A DNA stretch of 64,000 nucleotides from Streptomyces tsukubensis (lineage in GTDB: Bacteria > Actinomycetota > Actinomycetes > Streptomycetales > Streptomycetaceae). The stretch is taken from NCBI RefSeq assembly GCF_003932715.1, contig NZ_CP020700.1:1054001-1118000 (forward strand). Direction: 5' to 3'. Of the stretch, positions 17,436-26,757 are shown in pieces. The notes below the pieces were generated by a model. The model made no database searches. It was not told the DNA's origin and saw only the letters and a list, made by a program, of their open reading frames with translations. The position numbers and the translations under genes were made by a program. Position 1 is the first letter of the stretch; every line of letters starts with the position of its first letter.

Positions 17436-17888
17436 TCAGCCGGAGGGGCGCAGCGTCCAGGTGATGGTCATCAGCCCCGTCACCGCACCGTCCGCGCGCC
17501 GGATCTCGACCGTGACGTCGAATTCGGGCCGCTCCCCCGCGTCCAGTTCGGCGACGACGGCGGCAGCCGGGCGGGCGAGTGTCGCGGTGGCCGTCACCTC
17601 TCCCTTGGCCAGCTTCCGGTAGCCGATCTCGGCCTTCACGGCGAGCGGCACCGCACGGTGCAGCTGGTCGCCGAAGGCGGAGAGGACGATCGCGCCGCTG
17701 GCGGACTCGGCGAGGGTGAACATCGCACCGGCGTGGGGTCCGCCGACGTGGTTGTGGAAGTCGGCCTGGTCCGGCAGGCGCAGCACCGCGCGCTCCGCGG
17801 TGGCTTCCACAAACTCCAGATTGAGGGTCCGGACCATGGGGACGGTGGCGGCGAGCAGCTCGCCCACGGACATCTGATCAGCGCTCAT
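17436..17888 (-). CDS. hotdog-fold thioesterase-like protein (DUF4442/PaaI type)
   Basis: 150 residues; single hotdog domain. HNHVGGPHAGAMFTLAESAS carries the central helix with the His/Gly cluster of PaaI-like proteins, where an acidic residue (here Glu of AESAS) is commonly catalytic. ATG 17888 begins MSADQMSVGELLA; a second ATG is five codons in. The frame continues upstream, but without family similarity. Likely a cytoplasmic acyl-CoA thioesterase of unknown substrate. Convergent with the P450 and divergent from the next gene. Confidence 0.85.
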   Translation of the reverse strand: MSADQMSVGELLAATVPMVRTLNLEFVEATAERAVLRLPDQADFHNHVGGPHAGAMFTLAESASGAIVLSAFGDQLHRAVPLAVKAEIGYRKLAKGEVTATATLARPAAAVVAELDAGERPEFDVTVEIRRADGAVTGLMTITWTLRPSG

Positions 17889-18048
17889 GGCCGCGATGTT
17901 ACCGACGGGTAGGCCTCTTGGCCAGCCCCTTCCGCACACCGCCTCCGGCCTTTCTTCCTCCCCACCGGGGACGTCGGCGGGGCCGGAGCGCGGGGGCCTG
18001 CCGGACCGGTCGGCCGGACCCGGCGGCCACCCTTTAGGGTTACTCGCC

Positions 18049-19164
18049 ATGTGGCCAGCAGGACAGCAGCAGCAGCCCGGCGACGGGAACCCTCAGCACC
18101 AGGGCCCGCCGGGCCCCGGCCCGCATGCGCCCCACCCGCATCAGCAGCCCGGGTATCAGCAGCCGGGGTACCAGCAGTCCGGGTATCAGCAGCCGAACCC
18201 CTATCAGCAGCCGCCCGGCCCGGGCGGGCAGCCGGGCTATCAGCAGCCGGGGCTCTACCAGCAGACCACCGTCTCCCAGCCCACCGTCTCCCCGTACCCG
18301 GTTGCCGGGCCGCCGCCCGGACCGCCGGGGAACCGCCGGAAGACGGCCGTCGTCGCCGTGGTCGCGGCCCTGGCGGTCGTCGCCGCCGCCGTCGTCACCG
18401 GAGTCGTCGTGCTCGGCGGGGACCGGGACACCGGCGACCGGGCGGACCCGCAGGGCGGCGGCGCCTCGGCGGGATCGGCGGAGACTGCGGAGACAGCGGG
18501 AGCGCAGTCGCCGCCTCCGGTGACTTCGACGGAGGAGAATCCGCGCGCGGGCAAGGACGCCGAACCGACGGTCCCCGGCTGGAAGGTGGTCATCAATCCC
18601 CAGCACGGCACGATGTTCGACGTACCGCCCGAGTGGACGCTGATGGGTGCCGGGATGCAGACGGGCTACGAGGACGAGAAGAAGGGCGACGGCACCCCCG
18701 CCGTCGTGATGTCGGCCCCGGCCCAGCTCCGGCCCACCTGGTGCCTGTACGACTACAACAAGGACGGCACCAAGGAGGACTGGGGTCTGGCCACGGCGGG
18801 CACCAAGGGCGCGCGGGGTGCCCGGAGCACCGCGGACGCCGCCTACAACGAGGCCTTCAACTGGGCCTGGGCGGCCTACGCCCAGGGTGATGCGGCGGGC
18901 ACCGTGAAGGTCGCGCGGGCCAGGCCGTTCACGACCGCGTCGGGGCTGGCCGGCAGCGTCGCCACGGCCACGGCGACCGGTACGAAGAAGCGCCATGCCT
19001 GCGAGACCGACGGCAAGTCGACGGCGTTCAGCTTCAAGGACTCCACCGGCGAGATCAAAACCTTCGTCCTGCACGGCGTCAAGGGCGTCAAGGGCGAGCT
19101 CCCCGAGGCCACGGTGCAGAAGATCCTGGGCACGATCCGCCAGGTGAAGGCGGCCGGGGGGTAA
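18049..19164 (+). CDS. Gln/Pro/Tyr-rich single-pass membrane protein of unknown function
   Basis: 371 residues. The first about 95 residues are low-complexity with repeated YQQPG-like units. A single transmembrane helix (KTAVVAVVAALAVVAAAVVT) lies near 103-128, then a Ser/Gly linker. The C-terminal half (about 175-370) is an extracytoplasmic globular domain with WCLYDYNKDG and FVLHGVKGVKG and two Cys that could pair. The layout, with the N-terminus inside, is common among streptomycete envelope proteins of unknown role. ATG 18049 starts directly at the low-complexity head. I do not recognise a catalytic motif. Confidence 0.82.
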   Translation: MWPAGQQQQPGDGNPQHQGPPGPGPHAPHPHQQPGYQQPGYQQSGYQQPNPYQQPPGPGGQPGYQQPGLYQQTTVSQPTVSPYPVAGPPPGPPGNRRKTAVVAVVAALAVVAAAVVTGVVVLGGDRDTGDRADPQGGGASAGSAETAETAGAQSPPPVTSTEENPRAGKDAEPTVPGWKVVINPQHGTMFDVPPEWTLMGAGMQTGYEDEKKGDGTPAVVMSAPAQLRPTWCLYDYNKDGTKEDWGLATAGTKGARGARSTADAAYNEAFNWAWAAYAQGDAAGTVKVARARPFTTASGLAGSVATATATGTKKRHACETDGKSTAFSFKDSTGEIKTFVLHGVKGVKGELPEATVQKILGTIRQVKAAGG

Positions 19165-19193
19165 TCCGCTCCGGCGCGGCGGGCTCCCCGCTC

Positions 19194-20063
19194 TCAACCG
19201 ATGCCGAACGCCCCGGCGGGCGGCTCCGGCGAATCCTGTGCTTCGGCGTCCCGCACCGGCCGGGCGTCCCCGGCGAGCCGTACCAGCGCGGGCCCGTACT
19301 CGACCCGGGCGGGGAAGGCGTCCGCCGCGGTGCGCCGGGCCAGGGTCGCCGTGTCGAGGGGCGCATGGGACGCGACGAGCAGCACATTGCCGAAACGGCG
19401 CCCCCGCAGCACGGCGGGCTCCGCGATCAGCGCCAGTTCGCCGAAGACGGCGGCGAAGGTGGCGAGCTGGGAGCGGAGGAAGCCGAAGGGCGCGCCGTCG
19501 GCGAGGTTGGCCGCGTACACCCCGCCGGGCCGCAGGACCCGCTCCGCGGCCCGGGCGAACTCGACGGACGTGAGGTGCGCGGGCACCCGCGACCCTCCGA
19601 AGACATCGGCGACGAGGACGTCGGCGCTGTCCGGCGGGGCCGCTTCGACATGGGTGCGGGCGTCGGCCGCATGGACCGTGATCCCCGATCCGGCGGGCAG
19701 CGGCAGATACTCGGTGACCAGCTCCAGCAGCCCGCGGTCGGCCTCCACCACGTCCTGCCGGGATCCGGGCCTGGTCGCGGCGGCGTAACGCGGCAGGGTC
19801 AGTGCGCCCCCGCCGAGGTGGAGCAGGTCGAGCGGGGCACCCGCCGGGGCGCAGGAGTCGAGCAGGTGCGCGATCCGGCGGGTGTACTCGAACTCCAGGT
19901 AGGTGGGGTCGTCGAGGTCGACGTACGACTGCGGGGCGCCGTCGACGGTCAGCAGCCGCGCCCGTTCCCGGTCGACGTCGGGCAGGAGCCGGGCGAAGCC
20001 GTGGTCGACGGCCCGTGCGACGGGTATCGCCTCGGCCGGTCCGGGGTGTCGGTTGTTCTCCAC
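19194..20063 (-). CDS. spermidine synthase-like protein
   Basis: 289 residues. A Rossmann methyltransferase-like fold with DLLHLGGGALTLPRY (glycine-rich strand), DVVEADRGLLELV (acidic residue ending strand 2) and DVLVADVFGGSRVPAHLTS (acidic active-site loop). The order resembles polyamine aminopropyltransferases. It lacks the usual N-terminal beta-hairpin domain and the transporter fusion found in many actinobacterial relatives. True aminopropyl transfer is doubtful; many such proteins are of unknown function. It follows tuf3 on the same strand, separated by a strong hairpin. Confidence 0.8.
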   Translation of the reverse strand: MENNRHPGPAEAIPVARAVDHGFARLLPDVDRERARLLTVDGAPQSYVDLDDPTYLEFEYTRRIAHLLDSCAPAGAPLDLLHLGGGALTLPRYAAATRPGSRQDVVEADRGLLELVTEYLPLPAGSGITVHAADARTHVEAAPPDSADVLVADVFGGSRVPAHLTSVEFARAAERVLRPGGVYAANLADGAPFGFLRSQLATFAAVFGELALIAEPAVLRGRRFGNVLLVASHAPLDTATLARRTAADAFPARVEYGPALVRLAGDARPVRDAEAQDSPEPPAGAFGIG

Positions 20064-20098
20064 TCCCCCATTGTCGGTGCCGCGGGAGCAGGGCCGGA

Positions 20099-20130
20099 CC
20101 GGGCTCCGTACGGGGTGGTACGGAGCCCGG
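20099..20130 (-). terminator. tuf3 terminator hairpin
   Basis: Perfect 13-bp arms (20099-20111 and 20118-20130) with a 6-nt loop, 15 bp after the EF-Tu stop on the minus strand. It separates tuf3 from the downstream spermidine-synthase-like gene. Confidence 0.75.
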
Positions 20131-20144
20131 CCTGCCGCGCCCCC

Positions 20145-21317
<1,173 letters not shown>

Positions 21318-21837
21318 GTGTGATCGTCCTCGAAGCTCAGGAGGTGTGGTGTGGAACGGGACCCCTGGGGCCTGCCGACCCTCCCCCTTGGGGGTCCCAC
21401 CGGACGATCCGGGAAGGGTCAGCTTCGGGCGCCGTCGGCGACGAGGATCACGGCAGCCCTCACCGTCGCCGCGACAAGGCAGCGATCAGGGGAGAGGGCG
21501 GGCCGGAACATGGGTCGATCATGGCGGAGACGGCCCCCGGCGGTCGACCGGTTTTCCCCGGACGCGCCCGGACGCGCATCCCACTCCTCCCACCACCGGA
21601 CCCGCACCGCACCGCCGGACCCGCACCGCGCCACCGGCCGTCACGCGCCTCACGGCTCACGGCTCACGGCTCACGGCTCACGGCTCACGGCTCACGGCTC
21701 ACGGCTCACGGCTCACGGCTCACGGCTCACGGCTCACGGCGACCATGCCCCGGCGCCGCGCCTGCTCCCGCCGATCGCGCCGGGAAGTGAGGCGCCCGTT
21801 ACGGCGCCTTGACGGCCGCGTCGGTTACGCTCCCCGG
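21318..21837. other. 520-bp non-coding region between divergent tuf3 and TVP38 genes
   Basis: No supported gene. It contains the tuf3 leader and promoter, and near the middle a block of 13 tandem heptamers (described separately) ending about 100 bp before the TVP38 gene start. All six frames through the block are repetitive and have no conserved protein. Confidence 0.6.
21649..21739. repeat. 13 perfect tandem copies of a heptamer (CTCACGG)
   Basis: The 91-bp run is exactly 13 uninterrupted copies of CTCACGG. Because the unit is 7 bp, each frame cycles through all three phases and would encode a 7-residue repeat. It lies in the divergent promoter region, so copy-number change by slippage would alter spacing or DNA shape upstream of both genes. 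Confidence 0.95.
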
Positions 21838-22563
21838 ATGTTCGAACCCGCGCCCGGGCCCGTCACGGGCCCCCGGCCCGCCGTCGCCCTCGCCGCCCGC
21901 TGCGGCAGGGCACTCCTCTCCCCGTGGTCGAAGCTGTCGCTGCTGGCGCTGGTGCTGCTGTCGGCGGGTGCGCTGGTGCTGCTGTACGAGCCGCAGCGGG
22001 TGCTGGCCGACGGTTGGCCGCCGTTCGAGCTGAGCGGTCCGGCCGCGGTCGTCCTCTTCGCCGCGGCGTACGGGGCGTGTACGGCGGCCTTCGTCCCCCG
22101 GCCGCTGCTGAATCTGGCCGCGGGGGCGCTCTTCGGCTCCCAGGCCGGACTGGTCGCGGCACTCTCGGGCACGGTGCTCGGCGCGGGCATCGCGTTCACC
22201 CTCGGCCGGCTGCTCGGGCAGGACGCGCTCCGCCCGCTGCTGCGGGGCCGCTGGCTGAAGGCGGCGGACCACCAGTTCAGTGCGCACGGCTTCCGTTCGA
22301 TGCTGGGCGTGCGGCTGTTCCCCGGGGTGCCGTTCGCGGCGGCCAACTACTGCGCCGCGGTGTCCCGGATGGGCTACACACCGTTCCTGCTGGCGACGGC
22401 CATCGGGTCGATCCCCAACACCGCGGCGTATGTGATCGCGGGCAGCCGGGCGGGTTCGCCGACCTCCCCCGCCTTCCTGGTGTCGACCGGGTTCATCGTC
22501 GTCACCGGAGTGGTGGCGAGCATCGTCGCCTGGCGCAAACGCCATCGCCTGCGCGGGAACTGA
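21838..22563 (+). CDS. TVP38/TMEM64 family membrane protein
   Basis: 241 residues with about five to six hydrophobic segments. The SNARE-associated/DedA-like core is visible: AFVPRPLLNLAAGALFGSQA, FTLGRLLGQDALRPLL, GVRLFPGVPFAAANYCAAVS and ATAIGSIPNTAAYVIAGS. This matches the TVP38/TMEM64 branch, implicated in membrane homeostasis and lipid scrambling in general terms. ATG 21838 is chosen because the frame upstream runs through the heptamer repeat. The C-terminus ends in a basic tail, RKRHRLRGN. Substrate unknown. Confidence 0.88.
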   Translation: MFEPAPGPVTGPRPAVALAARCGRALLSPWSKLSLLALVLLSAGALVLLYEPQRVLADGWPPFELSGPAAVVLFAAAYGACTAAFVPRPLLNLAAGALFGSQAGLVAALSGTVLGAGIAFTLGRLLGQDALRPLLRGRWLKAADHQFSAHGFRSMLGVRLFPGVPFAAANYCAAVSRMGYTPFLLATAIGSIPNTAAYVIAGSRAGSPTSPAFLVSTGFIVVTGVVASIVAWRKRHRLRGN

Positions 22564-22738
22564 CTCCGGGCACCAACCCGGGAATTAACCGGACGTTCAC
22601 CCCTTAGGGTGCATGCGCGTACATCTCGCTGCGGGAGGGTACTCTTCCTGCCCATCGGCGCAGGAACGGACACCGTGCGCCCCGGAACGCTCCGGGGCCG
22701 CCGGATCGCGGACTCTCCCTTGGGTGGCGTACTTCTTC

Positions 22739-23611
22739 ATGTCGTGGTTTGAATCCCTGATCCTCGGACTCGTGCAGGGCCTGACCGAGTTTCTGCCCAT
22801 CTCGTCGAGCGCCCATCTGCGGCTCACGGCCGCCTTCGCGGGCTGGGAGGATCCGGGTGCGGCGTTCACCGCGATCACCCAGATCGGCACCGAGACGGCG
22901 GTACTGATCTACTTCCGCGCGGATATCGCCAGAATCGTCTCGGCGTGGTTCCGGTCCCTGACGGACAAGGCGATGCGCGCCGACCACGACGCGCAGATGG
23001 GCTGGCTGGTCATCGTCGGCTCGATTCCCATCGGAGTCCTCGGCATCACCCTCAAGGACCAGATCGAAGGCCCCTTCCGCGATCTGCGGCTGATTGCGAC
23101 GACCCTGATCGTGATGGGCATCGTCCTGGGCGTCGCCGACCGGCTCGCGGCCCGCGACGAGACCGGCGGCCGGCACCGGGCCGCCAAACAGCGCAAGACG
23201 CTCAGGGAACTGAACGTCAGGGACGGTCTGATCTACGGCTTCTGCCAGGCGATGGCACTGATTCCCGGCGTCTCCCGGTCGGGTGCCACGATCAGCGGCG
23301 GTCTGCTGATGGGCTACACCCGCGAGTCGGCGGCGCGTTACTCGTTCCTCCTCGCCATCCCGGCCGTTCTGGCCTCCGGTGCCTACGAGTTGAAGGACGC
23401 GGGCGAAGGCCATGTCTCCTGGGGGCCGACGATCTTCGCCACCGTGGTCGCCTTTTTTGTGGGATATGCAGTTATCGCATGGTTCATGAAATTCATCACG
23501 ACCAAGAGCTTCATGCCGTTCGTGATCTACCGCATCCTGCTGGGCCTTCTGATCTTCGCCCTGGTCGGAGCCGGTGTCCTCAGCCCCCACGCGGGTGAGT
23601 CCGGAAGCTGA
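22739..23611 (+). CDS. uppP: undecaprenyl-diphosphatase UppP
   Basis: 290 residues. It recycles the lipid carrier by dephosphorylating undecaprenyl diphosphate in the membrane, and such enzymes confer bacitracin tolerance. Both catalytic motifs are present: LVQGLTEFLPISSSAHL near residue 12 and IPGVSRSGATISGGLLMG near residue 178. About seven membrane helices. ATG 22739 gives the canonical MSWFESLILGLVQG start; an upstream in-frame ATG at 22613 adds a non-conserved Arg/Pro segment. Confidence 0.95.
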   Translation: MSWFESLILGLVQGLTEFLPISSSAHLRLTAAFAGWEDPGAAFTAITQIGTETAVLIYFRADIARIVSAWFRSLTDKAMRADHDAQMGWLVIVGSIPIGVLGITLKDQIEGPFRDLRLIATTLIVMGIVLGVADRLAARDETGGRHRAAKQRKTLRELNVRDGLIYGFCQAMALIPGVSRSGATISGGLLMGYTRESAARYSFLLAIPAVLASGAYELKDAGEGHVSWGPTIFATVVAFFVGYAVIAWFMKFITTKSFMPFVIYRILLGLLIFALVGAGVLSPHAGESGS

Positions 23612-23681
23612 CGGAGGCCCCCGGGAGGGGCCCGCAGAGCCGGAGAGGGCATCGAAACCCGCTCATAGGCGAGGGCAACCG

Positions 23682-23849
23682 ATGACATTCGTCACGGCAC
23701 TCGGTGCCAAGCGGCAGGCAACCGTCATGCGCTACCCGGTGTTCGCCCTGTTCAAACCGGATACCCCGGGCGCTCGGGAAGCACTGAAGTCGGCCAAGGC
23801 GGCGCTCCGGGCGTGCAGCAGGGGTTCACGACCGCCCGGCAGGCCGTAA
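23682..23849 (+). CDS. small hypothetical protein
   Basis: 55 residues, MTFVTALGAKRQATVM at the start and a basic, Ala/Ser-rich C-terminus. A GAGGG element sits about 6 nt upstream of the ATG, and codon third positions are G/C-biased but weaker than in neighbours. It falls between uppP and the next small gene on the same strand. No family recognised. It may be non-coding. Confidence 0.3.
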   Translation: MTFVTALGAKRQATVMRYPVFALFKPDTPGAREALKSAKAALRACSRGSRPPGRP

Positions 23850-23858
23850 TCTGGAGCC

Positions 23859-24047
23859 ATGTCGCCCCTTCAACGCGAGTCCGAGGCTGTCACGCCGTCG
23901 GCGCCCGTCCAGTCCGCCGCCGAGCTCAACGCCCGTATCCGGGAGCTGTGGGCCGACGGACGGCTGCCCGAGGAGCGGCGCGGGGAGTACGAGGCGCTGG
24001 TCCTGAAGTGGGCGACGACGCTGGAGCACATCGAGCGCGCCGCCTGA
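23859..24047 (+). CDS. small conserved hypothetical protein
   Basis: 62 residues, with the helical segment ELNARIRELWADGRLPEERR then EYEALVLKWATTLEHIERAA. The pattern (charged, amphipathic, no Cys) resembles a small helical-hairpin protein. Coding is supported by strong third-position GC and a coherent amphipathic pattern. It precedes an rRNA methyltransferase-like gene by 73 bp. No function proposed. Confidence 0.6.
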   Translation: MSPLQRESEAVTPSAPVQSAAELNARIRELWADGRLPEERRGEYEALVLKWATTLEHIERAA

Positions 24048-24120
24048 GCGGCCGGGCGGCGGACCGCCGTCCGGGCCCTGTCGGCCGTGCGGCCCGCGGG
24101 CGGCTAGCCTTGTTCGCACG

Positions 24121-25305
24121 ATGAACCGTCTGACCACGCCCTGGGGCGATCTCGCCCTCACCCGTTTTCCCGAGGACCCGCGCGACCCCCTTCGCGCCTG
24201 GGACGCCGCCGACGAGTATCTGCTGCGGCACCTCGCCGAACAGGGCACGGACCTCTCGGGGGAACTGGTCGTCCTGGGTGACCGGTGGGGCGCGCTGACC
24301 GTCTCGCTCGCCGCGCACCGTCCCGTACAGATCACCGACTCCTTCCTGGGGCAGCGGGCGACCGCCGTCAATCTGGCGCGCAACGGCGCGACGGAGGGCG
24401 CGGCCGTGCTGCGGAGCGTGCGCGACACCCCGCCGGAGCGGATCGACGTACTGCTGGTACGGGTCCCCAAGAGCCTGGCGCTGCTGGAGGACCAGCTGCA
24501 CCGGCTGGCGCCCGCCGTCCACGAGGGCACGGTCGTCGTCGGCACCGGCATGGCCGCCGAGATCCACACCTCCACCCTGAAACTGTTCGAGCGGATCATC
24601 GGCCCGACGCGGACGTCCCTCGCGGTGCGCAAGGCGCGGCTGATCTTCTGTACACCCGACCTCTCGCTGCCGCGGACGCCCGGCCCCTGGCCGCTGCGGT
24701 ACGACCTGCCGGACGATATCGGCGTCATGGCGGGCCGTACGGTCACGAACCACGCGGGCGTCTTCTGCGCCGACCGGCTCGACATCGGCACCCGCTTCTT
24801 CCTCGGCCGGCTCCCGGTTCCGCGCGGTCCGGTCCACGTCGTCGACCTGGGCTGCGGCAACGGTGTGGTCGGTACGGCCGCGGCGCTGGCCGGTCCCGAG
24901 GCATCGGTGACCTTCGTCGACGAATCGTTCTCCGCCGTCGCCTCGGCCGAGGCGACGTACCGCGACAACGTTCCCGGGGGCGGTGGCGCGGCCGCGTTCA
25001 CCGTCGGCGACGGACTCTCCGGGCTGGCGGACTCCTCCGCCGATCTGGTGCTGTGCAATCCGCCCTTCCACAGCCACCGGGCGACCACGGACACCACCGC
25101 GCGCCGGATGTTCACCGACGCCCGGCGGGTGCTGCGGCCCGGCGGCGAGCTGTGGGTGGTCGGCAACCGCCATCTGGGCTACCACGTCACCCTGCGCCGT
25201 ATCTTCGGCGGCTGCGAGGTGGTGGCGGGCCATCCGAAGTTCGTGGTGCTGCGGGCGGCCGCGAAGGCCGCTCCGCTCCGCCGTTTGCGTGCCGGGACGC
25301 GCTGA
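24121..25305 (+). CDS. class I methyltransferase, RlmG/RsmC-like
   Basis: 394 residues. Two tandem Rossmann-like halves: a degenerate N-terminal half (about 1-200) and an active C-terminal half. The SAM motif is VVDLGCGNGVVGTAAALAG near residue 240, and the catalytic motif LCNPPFHSHRATTD near 318. NPPF with a following His is typical of the guanine-N2 methyltransferases RsmC and RlmG that modify rRNA, and the length matches RlmG. The C-terminus GHPKFVVLRA also fits. Substrate is inferred from the family, not proven. Confidence 0.88.
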   Translation: MNRLTTPWGDLALTRFPEDPRDPLRAWDAADEYLLRHLAEQGTDLSGELVVLGDRWGALTVSLAAHRPVQITDSFLGQRATAVNLARNGATEGAAVLRSVRDTPPERIDVLLVRVPKSLALLEDQLHRLAPAVHEGTVVVGTGMAAEIHTSTLKLFERIIGPTRTSLAVRKARLIFCTPDLSLPRTPGPWPLRYDLPDDIGVMAGRTVTNHAGVFCADRLDIGTRFFLGRLPVPRGPVHVVDLGCGNGVVGTAAALAGPEASVTFVDESFSAVASAEATYRDNVPGGGGAAAFTVGDGLSGLADSSADLVLCNPPFHSHRATTDTTARRMFTDARRVLRPGGELWVVGNRHLGYHVTLRRIFGGCEVVAGHPKFVVLRAAAKAAPLRRLRAGTR

Positions 25306-25356
25306 CGGACCCGCACGGGTCTTGGCCCCGGGGGAAAGCTGCCGGACACTGACCCG

Positions 25357-25800
25357 ATGACGCAGCGCGTGGATCTTTCGACCGTGATGGACCGGCTGGC
25401 CATCGACGATCTGGTCACGGAGTACGCGGTGGCCGTGGACGACGGGGACTGGACCGCCTATCGGGCCCTGTTCACCGACGACGGCCGGGCCGACTACCGC
25501 TCATCGGGCGGTATCGAGGGCCCGGTGTCCGAGGTCGCCGTCTGGATGGCCGATGCCGTGGCCCGGTTCTCCGTACGGCAGCACCTCATCGTCAACCGGC
25601 GGGTGAGCATCGAGGATCTGGGCGGCTGGCCCGGCGACCGGGCGGAGGTACGGGCCGACTACGTCTGTCCGATGCGGCTCGGCCCGGACGAGGACCTGGT
25701 GAGCGGCGGCCGGTACGCATTCGCCCTGGCCAGGACCGGCGGCGGCTGGAGGCTGCGCGGGGTGGTCGTCGAGGAGAGGTGGCGGCGCGGGCCCGGGTGA
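25357..25800 (+). CDS. SnoaL-like (NTF2-fold) protein
   Basis: 147 residues; SnoaL_4/NTF2-like cone fold. AIDDLVTEYAVAVDDGDWTA and YRALFTDDGRADYRSSGGIE form the typical helix plus Asp-rich turn; GGRYAFALARTGGGWRLRGV is the final strand pair. Such proteins are small cyclases/isomerases or ligand binders, often next to oxidoreductases. It lies 51 bp downstream of the methyltransferase gene and convergent with the Gfo/Idh gene. Activity unknown. Confidence 0.83.
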   Translation: MTQRVDLSTVMDRLAIDDLVTEYAVAVDDGDWTAYRALFTDDGRADYRSSGGIEGPVSEVAVWMADAVARFSVRQHLIVNRRVSIEDLGGWPGDRAEVRADYVCPMRLGPDEDLVSGGRYAFALARTGGGWRLRGVVVEERWRRGPG

Positions 25801-25810
25801 GCCCGCGGGC

Positions 25811-25834
25811 GCCGCCCGGACGGACCCGGGCGGC
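25811..25834. terminator. hairpin between convergent genes
   Basis: Perfect 9-bp arms GCCGCCCGG (25811-25819) and CCGGGCGGC (25826-25834), 6-nt loop, between stops at 25800 and 25852. Confidence 0.6.
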
Positions 25835-25851
25835 TGCCGTCGGCGTCCGGG

Positions 25852-26757
25852 TCAGCCGGCCTGTTCGAGGGCCCGGACGACGATCTGTTCGCACAGTTCG
25901 TGGGTCCGCAGGGCATCCCGGGCGCTGAGCACCTTGCCCGCGCGGACCGCGTCGAGGAAGCCCAGGACCGCCTGCTCCAGACCGCGCTGGCGGGCGACCG
26001 GCACCCAGTCGCCGCGACGGCGCACGCTGGGCTGCCCCTTGTGGTCGATCACCTCGGCCAGATTGCGGACCTCGCGCTTGGAGTCCTGGCCGGAGACCTC
26101 CAGGATCTCCTCGGTGGAGCCGCTCAGGTGGTTCATCGTGCCGATGGCGGTGAAGCCGTCGCCGGAGAGCTGGAGCACGACGTGGTGCATCAGCCCGCCG
26201 TCTATCCGGGCCCGGACGTCGGTGTGGGTGACGGTGCCGGGGACGAGGAAGCGCAGGGTGTCGACGACGTGGATGAAATCGTCGAAGACGAAGGTGCGCG
26301 GGTCCTCCGGGAGGCCGATGCGGTTCTTCTGCATCAGGATCAGCTCGCGCGGATGCTCCAGGCACTGGGCGTAGCCGGGCGCGAGACGGCGGTTGAAGCC
26401 GACGGTCAGGGAGACCCCGCGGGACTCGGCCAGCTCCACCACCCGCCGCGCCTCGGCGTAGTCGTACGCGATCGGCTTGTCGACATAGGTGGGGATACCG
26501 GCCTCCAGCAGGGCCGTGACGATCTCCGGGTGGACCGCGGTCGGGGCGTGGACGAACGCGGCGTCCGGCCCCGCCGCGATCAGGGAGTCCAGGTCGGTGT
26601 GGCGGGCCGGGTCCGGGATGCGGTAGGTGTCACCGGTCCGGGCGAGGGTGTCGGCACTGCGGGTCTGCAGATGCAGTTCGACCCCGGGCAGGGTGCCCAG
26701 GACCGGGAGGTACGCCTTCTGCGCGATATCGCCGAGACCGATGCAGCCGACCTTCAC
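25852..26757 (-). CDS. Gfo/Idh/MocA family oxidoreductase
   Basis: 301 residues from a GTG at 26757, preceded by a strong AGGAGG four bases upstream. The NAD-binding start VKVGCIGLGDIAQKAYLPVL fixes the N-terminus. VDKPIAYDYAEA carries the invariant Lys-Pro, and GFNRRLAPGY follows in the catalytic region. A C-terminal Gfo/Idh sheet domain follows (NHLSGSTEEILEVSG). The sugar or inositol-type substrate is unknown. Its first 128 bp overlap the 3' end of the upstream FAD monooxygenase frame, an unusually long same-strand overlap. Confidence 0.88.
   Translation of the reverse strand: MKVGCIGLGDIAQKAYLPVLGTLPGVELHLQTRSADTLARTGDTYRIPDPARHTDLDSLIAAGPDAAFVHAPTAVHPEIVTALLEAGIPTYVDKPIAYDYAEARRVVELAESRGVSLTVGFNRRLAPGYAQCLEHPRELILMQKNRIGLPEDPRTFVFDDFIHVVDTLRFLVPGTVTHTDVRARIDGGLMHHVVLQLSGDGFTAIGTMNHLSGSTEEILEVSGQDSKREVRNLAEVIDHKGQPSVRRRGDWVPVARQRGLEQAVLGFLDAVRAGKVLSARDALRTHELCEQIVVRALEQAG

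Noticed and set aside
21649..21739. CRISPR-like array
   Set aside because: Units are contiguous 7-bp copies with no spacers and no cas genes; it is a simple tandem repeat.
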